Shown in pieces: positions 29,814 to 37,510 of a stretch of 40,915 bases of DNA. The position numbers and the translations under genes were made by a program. Origin of the DNA: Marinococcus halotolerans DSM 16375 (GTDB taxonomy: Bacteria; Bacillota; Bacilli; Bacillales; Marinococcaceae); assembly GCF_000420725.1 (NCBI RefSeq), contig NZ_ATVM01000025.1:1-40915 (forward strand), read 5' to 3'. The first letter of the stretch is position 1. Every line of letters begins with the position of its first letter. The notes below the pieces were generated by a model. The model made no database searches. It worked only from the letters and a program-made list of their open reading frames with translations, and was not told the DNA's origin.

Positions 29814-30911
29814 TTACGCTTTGACGTAAACCTTAGCTAGGGCTTCCAGAATAGCGTCGGTCATTTCTTTGGTGGAAGTATTTCCTCCGATATCGGCTGT
29901 TAAATAACCGGCGGCCGTTGCATCCCGAATAGATTGATTGACGAGCTGGGCTTCTTCGGCATAACCGAGCTGTTCAAGCATGAGTGCTGCGCTTCCGATC
30001 GCACCTATTGGGTTAGCTATGCCTTTACCGGCGATGTCCGGCGCGGAGCCGTGTACGGATTCAAACATGCTTGGGTATCTGCGCTCCGGATCCAGATTGG
30101 CACTGGCAGCAATGCCAAGACTCCCAGCAAGAGCACTTCCTAAATCAGAGAGAATATCTGCTAAAAGGTTTGAAGCAACCACTACTTCGAGATCCTCCGG
30201 ATGGAGAACGAAGTTGGCAGCCATGGCATCCACCAGCCACTGATCCGTCTCCACGTCCGGATACTCCTTGCTGACTCTCGCAAATACTTCATCCCACAGT
30301 ACCATGCCGTATTGCTGGGCGTTACTCTTCGTGACGCTCGTTACTTTTTTCCGTTTTCTGGTCCGCGCTAAATCAAAAGCGTAGCGGATAACACGTTCGC
30401 AGCCTTCTTCGGTAAAGAGGGAGGACTGGACAGCCACTTCCTTCCCAGGGCCCCGGCCGGTAAAGTTTCTGCCGCCGATACCAGAGTATTCGCCTTCGGA
30501 ATTTTCGCGAACGAGCACCCAGTTCAGCGTATCTGTGTCTGGGTGGTTTAGCTTGCTGGGCACTCCAGGAAGAAATTCGACGGGACGAATATTTGCCCAC
30601 TGATCAAAGCCCTGGCATATCGCAATGCGGAGTCCCCATAAACTAACATGGTCGGGCACACCCGGGAAGCCAACGGCCCCGAAATAAATAGCATCATAAT
30701 TTTTCAACCTCTCAAGCCCATCCTCAGCCATCATGCGGCCATGCTCAAGATAATATTCGCAGCCCCACGGAAAGTAATCGGTTTCAAAATTGAAATTATT
30801 TGGAGAATGTTTGCTGATAAAATCCAATACCCGAATCCCTTCCTGCACAACTTCTTTTCCTATACCGTCTCCCGGAATAATTGCTAATTGATGAGTCTTT
30901 TGATTGTCCAT
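29814..30911 (-). CDS. Tartrate/D-malate dehydrogenase (isocitrate/isopropylmalate dehydrogenase family, TtuC/DmlA/YcsA-like)
   Basis: A 365-residue beta-decarboxylating dehydrogenase: IPGDGIGKEVVQEG, GAVGFPGVPDHVSLWGLR (the Trp-containing loop of tartrate/D-malate enzymes rather than LeuB), substrate KSNAQQYGMVLW, metal-binding aspartates in VDAMAANFVLHP and NLLADILSDL, and FESVHGSAPDIAGKGIANP for NAD. Such enzymes oxidise D-malate to pyruvate, and tartrates to oxaloglycolate or D-glycerate. Next to a glycerate kinase and a dicarboxylate transporter, the D-glycerate route is the likely one (inference). Start follows AAGGTGGGA. Divergent from the transporter gene at 31077. Confidence 0.9.
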   Translation of the reverse strand: MDNQKTHQLAIIPGDGIGKEVVQEGIRVLDFISKHSPNNFNFETDYFPWGCEYYLEHGRMMAEDGLERLKNYDAIYFGAVGFPGVPDHVSLWGLRIAICQGFDQWANIRPVEFLPGVPSKLNHPDTDTLNWVLVRENSEGEYSGIGGRNFTGRGPGKEVAVQSSLFTEEGCERVIRYAFDLARTRKRKKVTSVTKSNAQQYGMVLWDEVFARVSKEYPDVETDQWLVDAMAANFVLHPEDLEVVVASNLLADILSDLGSALAGSLGIAASANLDPERRYPSMFESVHGSAPDIAGKGIANPIGAIGSAALMLEQLGYAEEAQLVNQSIRDATAAGYLTADIGGNTSTKEMTDAILEALAKVYVKA

Positions 30912-30951
30912 CCTGTTCCCACCTTTTTTGTATTTGATTTCATTATCTACA

Positions 30952-31026
30952 ACGTATACGTAAAAGTCAATAAAAAAATATTTTAAGCTTAATTAAGAAA
31001 ATTAATTGACTTAATGTATACGTTAA
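30952..31026. promoter_or_regulatory. Two GntR/FCD operators in the divergent promoter
   Basis: ACGTATACGT (30952-30961) and TTAATGTATACGTTAA (31011-31026) share a GTATAC core, the typical centre of FCD-GntR sites. The second lies between TTGACT (-35, 31006-31011) and TATAAG/TAAGAT (-10 around 31027-31034) of the transporter promoter; the first is near the dehydrogenase start. The two cores are about 62 bases apart. Confidence 0.65.
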
Positions 31027-31042
31027 TATAAGATTTGGGTAA

Positions 31043-31058
31043 TTGAAAGCGTTATCAA
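31043..31058 (+). promoter_or_regulatory. CcpA cre site before the transporter operon
   Basis: TTGAAAGCGTTATCAA matches the cre consensus WTGNAANCGNWWNCAW at every position. It lies between the -10 region and the ribosome binding site of the DASS gene, a typical roadblock position for carbon catabolite repression. Confidence 0.75.
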
Positions 31059-31076
31059 TAACAGGGAGGGAAAGAA

Positions 31077-32723
31077 ATGAATTTCATAAAAACCTGGAAT
31101 CACCTCTGGCATTGGAATGACCAAGTTAAAAGCCAATTAAAAAGCAGCTTCAAAATCCTGATGTTTTCACAACCTGAACCAAAGCGTGCAGACAATGTTT
31201 CGGAAGCCGAGCGCCAGGAGCTGGAAAATGAAGAGCCGAATCCGCCTAACGAACCCCGGCTGTATTCCAAAGTACAATTGATCGGTTTATTTTTAGGACC
31301 GCTGCTCTTCCTATTGATAAAATTCGTTGTTCAGCCGGAAACAATGTCTGTAGAAGCGGTATCCATGCTCGGAATGATTGCCTGGATTGCCACGTGGTGG
31401 GTCACGGAAGCCTTGCCGATTCCGGTAACTTCCTTGCTGCCGATTGTCCTGTTTCCGGTGCTCGGCATTATGGAAATGGATGGAGTCACGGCTTCCTACG
31501 GCGATCCGCTTATTTTCTTGTTTGCGGGAAGCTTCATGATTGCTTTAACGATGGAAAAGTGGAACCTGCATAAACGTATCGCATTAAGTGTTATCGCTTT
31601 TGTCGGTGCCAACCCCAACATGATTATTCTCGGATTTATGATCGCTACTGGTTTTTTGTCGATGTGGATTTCAAATACCGCTACAACGATGATGATGGTT
31701 CCGATCAGTATTGCAGTGGCCAAGCACGTTTCAGATTCCTTGAAGCATACAGATATAGACACTTCACCCGGTGTGTTTCCTTTTGGTACGGCTCTGATGC
31801 TTGGTACAGCGTATGCGGCTACGATCGGAGGGTTCGGCACGTTAATTGGAGCGCCAGCCAATACGATTTTAGCTGCAACGTTAAATAATTTGTATGACGT
31901 GCAAATTGCTTTCGCCACGTGGATGATGTTCGGCGTACCGTTAGTTGTCGTGCTGGTTCCTTTAGTGTGGTTCTACCTCATCAAAATAGCTTTTCCGATG
32001 AAAGTCGATCATATTCCGGGCGGAAGGGAAATTATTAAAGAGGAGCTTCATGGCCTGGGTAAGACTCAGTATGAAGAAAAAATTGTGCTTACAATTTTTT
32101 CACTTACAGCTTTTGCCTGGATTACCAGGAGTTTTCTGCTGGAAAACTTCATTCCCGGAATCAATGACACCATTATCGCGTTATGCGGCGCCTTACTGCT
32201 TTTTCTTATTCCATCCAAGAACAAAAAAGACACGATCCTGGACTGGAACACTGCTCTAAAACTGCCATGGGGAATTTTATGGCTGTTTGGAGGCGGGCTC
32301 GCACTTGCTGCCGGTATTACGAACAGCGGTCTGGACAGTTGGCTTGGTGAAAAGCTCGTTGCTTTTTCCAACGCACCACTGTTTGTTATATTACTGTTTA
32401 TCATTGGGTTAATTACACTGCTCACCGAATTCACCTCCAATACAGCAACTTCAACCATGGTTTATCCAATTGTGGCAGCAGGAGCTGCAACTCTCGGCAC
32501 TGACCCGATCGTATTAATGATTGCTGCCTGCATGGGGGCTACATTTGCCTTTATGTTCCCGGTAGCGGCTCCGCCGAATGCAATTGTATTTGCAAGCGGT
32601 TACGTGAAAATGAGCAAAATGGCTTCAGCGGGCATCTGGTTAAACTTGATATGCATCATTATTTCCTGCCTGATCGTTTTATATTTTGTGCCAATTGTCT
32701 TCGGCAATCTAAGCGTTATGTAA
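31077..32723 (+). CDS. DASS-family sodium:dicarboxylate symporter
   Basis: A 548-residue SLC13/DASS transporter: a 75-residue charged cytosolic N-terminus, then about eleven membrane segments. The two SNT motifs are visible as WISNTATTMMMVPI and TEFTSNTATSTMVYPI, and the ITNSGLDSWLG and PVAAPPNAIVFASGYV signatures of the SdcS/CitT branch are present. It imports C4-dicarboxylates with sodium. Next to a tartrate-type dehydrogenase and glycerate kinase, tartrate or a related diacid is a likely substrate (inference). The promoter carries GntR and cre sites. Confidence 0.92.
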   Translation: MNFIKTWNHLWHWNDQVKSQLKSSFKILMFSQPEPKRADNVSEAERQELENEEPNPPNEPRLYSKVQLIGLFLGPLLFLLIKFVVQPETMSVEAVSMLGMIAWIATWWVTEALPIPVTSLLPIVLFPVLGIMEMDGVTASYGDPLIFLFAGSFMIALTMEKWNLHKRIALSVIAFVGANPNMIILGFMIATGFLSMWISNTATTMMMVPISIAVAKHVSDSLKHTDIDTSPGVFPFGTALMLGTAYAATIGGFGTLIGAPANTILAATLNNLYDVQIAFATWMMFGVPLVVVLVPLVWFYLIKIAFPMKVDHIPGGREIIKEELHGLGKTQYEEKIVLTIFSLTAFAWITRSFLLENFIPGINDTIIALCGALLLFLIPSKNKKDTILDWNTALKLPWGILWLFGGGLALAAGITNSGLDSWLGEKLVAFSNAPLFVILLFIIGLITLLTEFTSNTATSTMVYPIVAAGAATLGTDPIVLMIAACMGATFAFMFPVAAPPNAIVFASGYVKMSKMASAGIWLNLICIIISCLIVLYFVPIVFGNLSVM

Positions 32724-32752
32724 CTCTCTAATACCGTCAATGGAGGAAAACT

Positions 32753-33898
32753 ATGAAGATTGTTGTAGCTTCTGATTCGTTTAAAGAAAGCTTAAGTTCG
32801 TTGGAGGTGGCCAGTTATTTTCGTCAGGGATGGGAAAAATTCGCCTCCTATGATTTAGAGTTTGATGTTATTTCTATGGCAGACGGAGGGGAAGGAACCT
32901 CAGAGGCCCTGCAGCAGGCATTGGATACGAAAGAAATTTCAGTGCCGGCGCATGACCCGCTGATGAATCCGATCACCGCCTCGATGCATATTTCCAGAAC
33001 ACACAGAACGGCTGTCATAGACGTGGCCTCTGCATCAGGACTGGATAAAATCCCTGCAGGGCAGCGGGACCCCGCTATTGCGACTTCCTACGGAACGGGA
33101 GAGCTCATCAAAGCGTGCCTGGATTACGATGTTGACCGGCTCCTTATTGGGCTTGGAGGGAGCGGTACAAACGACGGCGGAGCCGGCATGCTACAGGCCC
33201 TGGGTGGAAAACTGCTGGATGCAAACCATCAGGAGCTACCGTACGGCGGTCAATTTTTAAAGCAGCTTGAGGCGATGGATATGACTGCTTTGGATCCAAG
33301 GTTGGAAAAGACAGAAATAATTGGTTTATGTGATGTAAATAACCCTTTGACTGGACCATGGGGAGCAAGCTATATTTTCGGTCCACAAAAAGGAGCATCC
33401 AAAGAAACAGCTGCTTCGCTGGAGGAGGCATTGAGTACATTCGGCAGAGTGCTTAACTCGTATACCCATAAAGCTGTGAGCGAGCTTCCTTATATGGGGG
33501 CAGCCGGAGGCCTGGCTTCGGCCTTGGAAGGGTGCTTAAAAGGCCGGCTTGAGCCGGGTATCCAGTTTATTTTGAAAGAAAGCAATTTTTATGAACGGGT
33601 GCGGGACGCCTCATTAGTTATTACTGGGGAAGGAAAAATTGATTATCAGAGTGGTTCAGGGAAAACGCCGGTGGGCGTTGCGAGGGCCGTCAAAGAAGTA
33701 AATCCTTCGATCCCAGTGATCGCGATATGCGGCCAGCTTGGAGAAGGCTTTGAAAATGTATATGAAGAAGGTATTACAGCCGTTTTCAGTATCAGCGAAG
33801 GACCTTCCACTCTACAGAAAGCCGTCGCAGATTCGAAAAAATTAATAGCACATCTGGCAGGCAATTTGTCTAAATTCTATGGACAGATAATAAAGTAG
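32753..33898 (+). CDS. Glycerate kinase (GarK/GlxK family)
   Basis: A 381-residue glycerate kinase type 1: VVASDSFKESLSSLEVA, MADGGEGTSEAL, LIGLGGSGTNDGGAGMLQALG, the LPYMGAAGGLASALEG hinge and ITGEGKIDYQSGSGKTPVGVA, the complete family signature. It phosphorylates D-glycerate, in most members giving 2-phosphoglycerate. It follows the transporter by 29 bases with its own TGGAGG and ends at a terminator, so it forms a two-gene operon that turns the D-glycerate made by the divergently encoded dehydrogenase into a glycolytic intermediate. Confidence 0.95.
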   Translation: MKIVVASDSFKESLSSLEVASYFRQGWEKFASYDLEFDVISMADGGEGTSEALQQALDTKEISVPAHDPLMNPITASMHISRTHRTAVIDVASASGLDKIPAGQRDPAIATSYGTGELIKACLDYDVDRLLIGLGGSGTNDGGAGMLQALGGKLLDANHQELPYGGQFLKQLEAMDMTALDPRLEKTEIIGLCDVNNPLTGPWGASYIFGPQKGASKETAASLEEALSTFGRVLNSYTHKAVSELPYMGAAGGLASALEGCLKGRLEPGIQFILKESNFYERVRDASLVITGEGKIDYQSGSGKTPVGVARAVKEVNPSIPVIAICGQLGEGFENVYEEGITAVFSISEGPSTLQKAVADSKKLIAHLAGNLSKFYGQIIK

Positions 33899-33947
33899 AT
33901 AAAATATAAAGAATAGAGAACGATTAAAAAGTCGTAATAAAACGCGT

Positions 33948-33977
33948 GAAGCTGGATAATATCCAGTTTCTTTTTTG
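33948..33977 (+). terminator. Terminator of the transporter-glycerate kinase operon
   Basis: GAAGCTGGAT pairs with ATCCAGTTTC (one G-T wobble), followed by TTTTTTG. Confidence 0.8.
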
Positions 33978-34056
33978 TTTTGTTTAATTTTGCAACTATT
34001 TTTAGAAAATCCGCTTTCATAGTTGAATAATTATTTTTTATGTTTTATATTTCAAC

Positions 34057-34072
34057 ATGTAAGCGTTATTAT
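34057..34072 (+). promoter_or_regulatory. Cre-like site upstream of kdgT
   Basis: ATGTAAGCGTTATTAT matches the cre consensus at all defined positions except one (T for C near the 3' end). It lies 43 bases before the kdgT start. Confidence 0.55.
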
Positions 34073-34114
34073 AATAACTGTTGCAAATTGCAAATATTAA
34101 AAGGAGGTTGTATA

Positions 34115-35089
34115 ATGCGTATTAAAGCGAACATGGAGAAAATCCCTGGCGGCATGATGGTAGTCCCATTATTGCTTGGGGCTCTGATTAACACCTTTGC
34201 ACCTGGTATGCTAAGGATTGGAGGCTTTACCCAGGCGCTTTTTGTCGATGGGGCGTTAGTTTTAATTGCTTTATTTTTACTTTGTGCAGGAGCGCAGATT
34301 AATGTACGAAATGTTGGAACTACCGTGGGGAAAGGTGTCACATTATTAACAGTGAAATGGGTGGTAGGGGCAGCCTTCGGTTTAATTGCCTACGCCTTTG
34401 CCGGCACGGACGGTTTATTCCTTGGCCTGGCCCCGCTCGCTATCATTGCGGCTATGACAAACAGTAACGGCGGATTGTACGTAGCGCTTGTCGGCCAGTA
34501 CGGAAAAGGTGATGATCGGGCGGCTTATTCCATCCTTGCGCTTAACGACGGCCCTTTTTTAACCATGGTGGCTTTATCGATTTTTGGCGCGATTGGTTTT
34601 GTGGACGGCCTGTTCTCGGTCGTTGATTTTGTCGCTGTTCTGCTGCCAATTATTATTGGCGCGGTGCTCGGAAACCTGGATGAAGAGATGAGAGATTTTC
34701 TGGATTCCGGAAGCAATATGTTAATTCCGTTTTTCGCCTTCGCGCTCGGGATGGGGATTAACTTTGCAGACATTTTAGCCGGCGGGCTCGGCGGTATCGT
34801 GCTCGGGTTTATGACTGTATTTCTAACGGGCACTGCTGGCTACTGGGTATTTAAACTGTTCAACTGGAACCCGATTGTTGGTGCATCGGAGGGTTCTTCG
34901 GCAGGTAACTCAGTTGCGACTCCGGCAGCGATAGCTTCCGCCAATGCCGCTTTCGCCAGTGTGGAATCTGTGGCTACCGTCCAGGTGGCAGCCAGCGTCG
35001 TGACTACTGCTATCCTCCTGCCTATTTATGTAGGCTTTCTTGTAAAGCGTCTGGAGAAAAAAGGAAAGCTTCAGACGTATCTTCAATGA
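34115..35089 (+). CDS. kdgT: KdgT-type sugar-acid permease
   Basis: A 324-residue membrane protein with about ten helices and the 2-keto-3-deoxygluconate permease signatures: MEKIPGGMMVVPLLLGALIN, GAQINVRNVGTTVGKG, MTNSNGGLYVALVGQYG, LNDGPFLTMVALS and EGSSAGNSVATPAAIASANA. Classic KdgT takes up 2-keto-3-deoxygluconate with protons. Here it heads an operon of four-carbon acid-sugar enzymes with no KDG kinase or aldolase, so a C4 sugar acid such as D-threonate is the likelier substrate (inference). ATG 34115 behind AAAAGGAGG; the longer frame is not supported. Confidence 0.9.
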   Translation: MRIKANMEKIPGGMMVVPLLLGALINTFAPGMLRIGGFTQALFVDGALVLIALFLLCAGAQINVRNVGTTVGKGVTLLTVKWVVGAAFGLIAYAFAGTDGLFLGLAPLAIIAAMTNSNGGLYVALVGQYGKGDDRAAYSILALNDGPFLTMVALSIFGAIGFVDGLFSVVDFVAVLLPIIIGAVLGNLDEEMRDFLDSGSNMLIPFFAFALGMGINFADILAGGLGGIVLGFMTVFLTGTAGYWVFKLFNWNPIVGASEGSSAGNSVATPAAIASANAAFASVESVATVQVAASVVTTAILLPIYVGFLVKRLEKKGKLQTYLQ

Positions 35090-35105
35090 CATTCAACGTA
35101 AAATG

Positions 35106-35140
35106 AGAGGATTTCAAAACATGAAGTCCTCTTATTTTTG
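35106..35140 (+). terminator. Attenuator-like hairpin between kdgT and the kinase gene
   Basis: AGAGGATTTC pairs with GAAGTCCTCT (one G-T wobble), followed by TATTTTTG. It lies inside the presumed operon, so it may lower expression of the downstream enzymes relative to kdgT. Confidence 0.55.
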
Positions 35141-35160
35141 CCAGACAAGGTGGTTTTAAT

Positions 35161-36450
35161 ATGGATATATGTATTGTGGCTGACGACTTAACGGGAGCCA
35201 ATGACTCCGGGGTGCAGTGCGCCCGGTACGGCTACCGGCCCTCGGTGGCCGTAAATGCACGTGATACAGGTGCTTTTGTGCATAAGGAGGCGCTTATCAT
35301 CGACACAGATTCAAGGGAAATGAATACAGAATCAGCTTACCGGACCGTTAAAAATGCTGTCCGCCCATTTGCAGAAAGTCCTCCGAAATTAATGTATAAA
35401 AAAATTGATTCTACGATGAGGGGAAACATTGGAAGGGAATTAGATGCCCTGTATGAAGCATTTTCACCGGATTTTATCCTGGTTAACCCCGCTTATCCGG
35501 AGAACGGCAGAACGGTGATAAACGGGGAGTTATATGTAAACAGTACAGCTTTAAAAGAGACCGGAATAACTACGCTTCCGAACCAGACCGTCCGTTCTTC
35601 AACAGTCATCGATCTTCTTCAAGCACAAAGCAGTAATAAAGCTTATCATCTTAGCGAAGAGGAAATATCCTCCGGCGAACTTTTGGCCCTGCTTAAACGG
35701 CTGAAAAGGGAGGGTGTGGGATATCTCAGCTTTGACGGGGAAACGGAGGAGCAGATGCTCCGCCAGAGCCGTGCGCTTACAGCTGCCGGATACGATGTTA
35801 TCTGGGCGGGCTCTGCCGGCGTGATGAAATTTTTACCCGAGATTTACGGTTTAAACGGGAGCGAATCATCAACTGAAAAAGCAGACCGATTAAACGAGTG
35901 CGAATCCGTGTTAATTGTCGCCGGCAGCCGGAGTGATATCACGCAAAAACAGAAAGCCCACCTGGAGGTGAACTATCCCGGCTGGACAGTGCCCCCGGAA
36001 ATTTTTCTGGATCCCGGGTGGCAGTCGGATGCTTCCATCAAAGATATTCTCCGGGCGGCTTCCAAACGCAGCCATCCAGTGATGCTTATTTCCACGGATA
36101 CCACGTTAGAGGCTGTGGAGAACGTGAAGGCAAAAGCGGAGGCGGTAAATATCCCGATGGTGGAAGCAACGAAAAAAATTGCTGAAGGACTGGGCAGGCT
36201 CACACGCCTGGTTTTCGATATTAATACGTTTGATGCGCTCGTAATGACGGGCGGGGACGTAGCTAAAGCGGTTTGTGTTTCGCTCGATAGTACAGAATTT
36301 GAATTGATACAGGAGTTTGAGCCGGGTATTCCTGTGGGACGGCTGCGCGGGTATTACAATCCAATCGCCATTACGAAGGCAGGGGCTTTTGGTACAGAAA
36401 AAACGTTCGTTCATGCGATCGAAACGCTGAGAGGAGAGATTTTAACATGA
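35161..36450 (+). CDS. Four-carbon acid-sugar kinase (DUF1537; D-threonate/D-erythronate kinase-like)
   Basis: A 429-residue kinase of the two-domain DUF1537 family: sugar-acid-binding N-terminus IVADDLTGANDSGVQ, KKIDSTMRGNIGRELDAL, NPAYPENGRTVINGELYVN, then a C-terminal nucleotide domain with AGSRSDITQKQ and MTGGDVAKAV. Known members phosphorylate D-threonate (DtnK), D-erythronate (DenK) or 3-oxo-tetronates at C4. The PdxA2 gene overlapping its end by four bases is the partner found with DtnK and DenK; DenK pathways usually add isomerases, which are missing here, so D-threonate kinase is favoured (inference). Confidence 0.92.
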   Translation: MDICIVADDLTGANDSGVQCARYGYRPSVAVNARDTGAFVHKEALIIDTDSREMNTESAYRTVKNAVRPFAESPPKLMYKKIDSTMRGNIGRELDALYEAFSPDFILVNPAYPENGRTVINGELYVNSTALKETGITTLPNQTVRSSTVIDLLQAQSSNKAYHLSEEEISSGELLALLKRLKREGVGYLSFDGETEEQMLRQSRALTAAGYDVIWAGSAGVMKFLPEIYGLNGSESSTEKADRLNECESVLIVAGSRSDITQKQKAHLEVNYPGWTVPPEIFLDPGWQSDASIKDILRAASKRSHPVMLISTDTTLEAVENVKAKAEAVNIPMVEATKKIAEGLGRLTRLVFDINTFDALVMTGGDVAKAVCVSLDSTEFELIQEFEPGIPVGRLRGYYNPIAITKAGAFGTEKTFVHAIETLRGEILT

Positions 36451-37442
36451 CAAAGCCAGTTATTGGGATCACGATGGGGGATGCTGCCGGCGTAGGGCCG
36501 GAAATTATTGTCAAATCTTTGGCAGGAACCTCGGTTTATGACTACTGCACGCCAGTGGTTATTGGCGACATCGCACGCCTGGAGGACGTCATAAAAATAA
36601 CAGACACCGGCCAGACCGTGGTGTCCATCGAAGATCCCGCGGAAGCAAAAGTGGATCCGGGTGTCATTTATTGCATTCAGGTAGGGAATCTGGAGCCTGA
36701 GCTTCCCTATGGACAATTGTCCTTTGAGGCAGGAAAGCATGCGTTTTTATATTTGGAAAAAGCAGTGCAGCTTGCCATGGACAAGCGTATTGACGCTATC
36801 TGTACAGCGCCCTTAAATAAGGAAGCTCTTCAGGGAGCGGGATACAATTATCCGGGGCATACGGAAATTCTGGCGGACCTGACCGGAACCGAGGATTATT
36901 CCATGATGCTCTCCGCCCCCAACTTGAAGGTGATTCATCTAACCACCCATCTGGGGCTCAAGGACGCCATTGAAGCGATAACACCGGAACGCACGTATAA
37001 TGTGATTCGTCTTGCGCACAGAACGCTCTCAAAGGCCGGTTTTACCAACCCGAAAATTGCTGTGTGCGGCATTAATCCGCATGCCGGTGAAAATGGCCTG
37101 TTTGGATACGGCGAAGAAGAAAAACAGCTGCTCCCGGGCATACACAAAGCTCAGGAGGAAAATATCAATGTGGAGGGGCCGTACCCGGCAGACACTTTAT
37201 TTTTCCGTGCGGGACGCGGCGATTTTGACGTCGTGGTGGCATGTTATCACGACCAGGGCCACGCGCCGGTGAAGGTACTGGGCTTGGAAGCCGGGGTGAA
37301 CATTACCGTTGGGTTAAATTACGGCGTCATCCGCACCTCGGTCGATCACGGCACCGCCTTTGACATAGCCGGAAAAAATATCGCGGATGAGCGCAGTCTT
37401 CTGGAGGCGCTCACCATTGCCGCGGAGCTTGCTCCTAAATAA
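36447..37442 (+). CDS. pdxA2: PdxA2-type 4-phospho-acid dehydrogenase
   Basis: A 331-residue PdxA-family dehydrogenase: GITMGDAAGVGPEII, APLNKEALQGAGYNYPGHTEIL, metal ligands His in HTEIL, LTTHLGLKD and ACYHDQGHAPVK, and RTSVDHGTAFDIAGKN. Genuine PdxA makes pyridoxine precursor; PdxA2 enzymes oxidise D-threonate-4-phosphate (or erythronate analogue) and decarboxylate it to dihydroxyacetone phosphate. The overlap with the DUF1537 kinase gene (ATGA) and absence of other pdx genes support PdxA2. Confidence 0.92.
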   Translation: MTKPVIGITMGDAAGVGPEIIVKSLAGTSVYDYCTPVVIGDIARLEDVIKITDTGQTVVSIEDPAEAKVDPGVIYCIQVGNLEPELPYGQLSFEAGKHAFLYLEKAVQLAMDKRIDAICTAPLNKEALQGAGYNYPGHTEILADLTGTEDYSMMLSAPNLKVIHLTTHLGLKDAIEAITPERTYNVIRLAHRTLSKAGFTNPKIAVCGINPHAGENGLFGYGEEEKQLLPGIHKAQEENINVEGPYPADTLFFRAGRGDFDVVVACYHDQGHAPVKVLGLEAGVNITVGLNYGVIRTSVDHGTAFDIAGKNIADERSLLEALTIAAELAPK

Positions 37443-37510
37443 TTCATTCTCCATCATGTGCATTTTTTCGTGTAAAATATGAAGAAAATTGCATTAAAGG
37501 GAGTAAGCAA

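Noticed and set aside
30990..31030. Possible IS remnant, because of the dense short inverted repeats
   Set aside because: The repeats are fully explained as GTATAC operators and promoter elements; no transposase fragment or target duplication is present.
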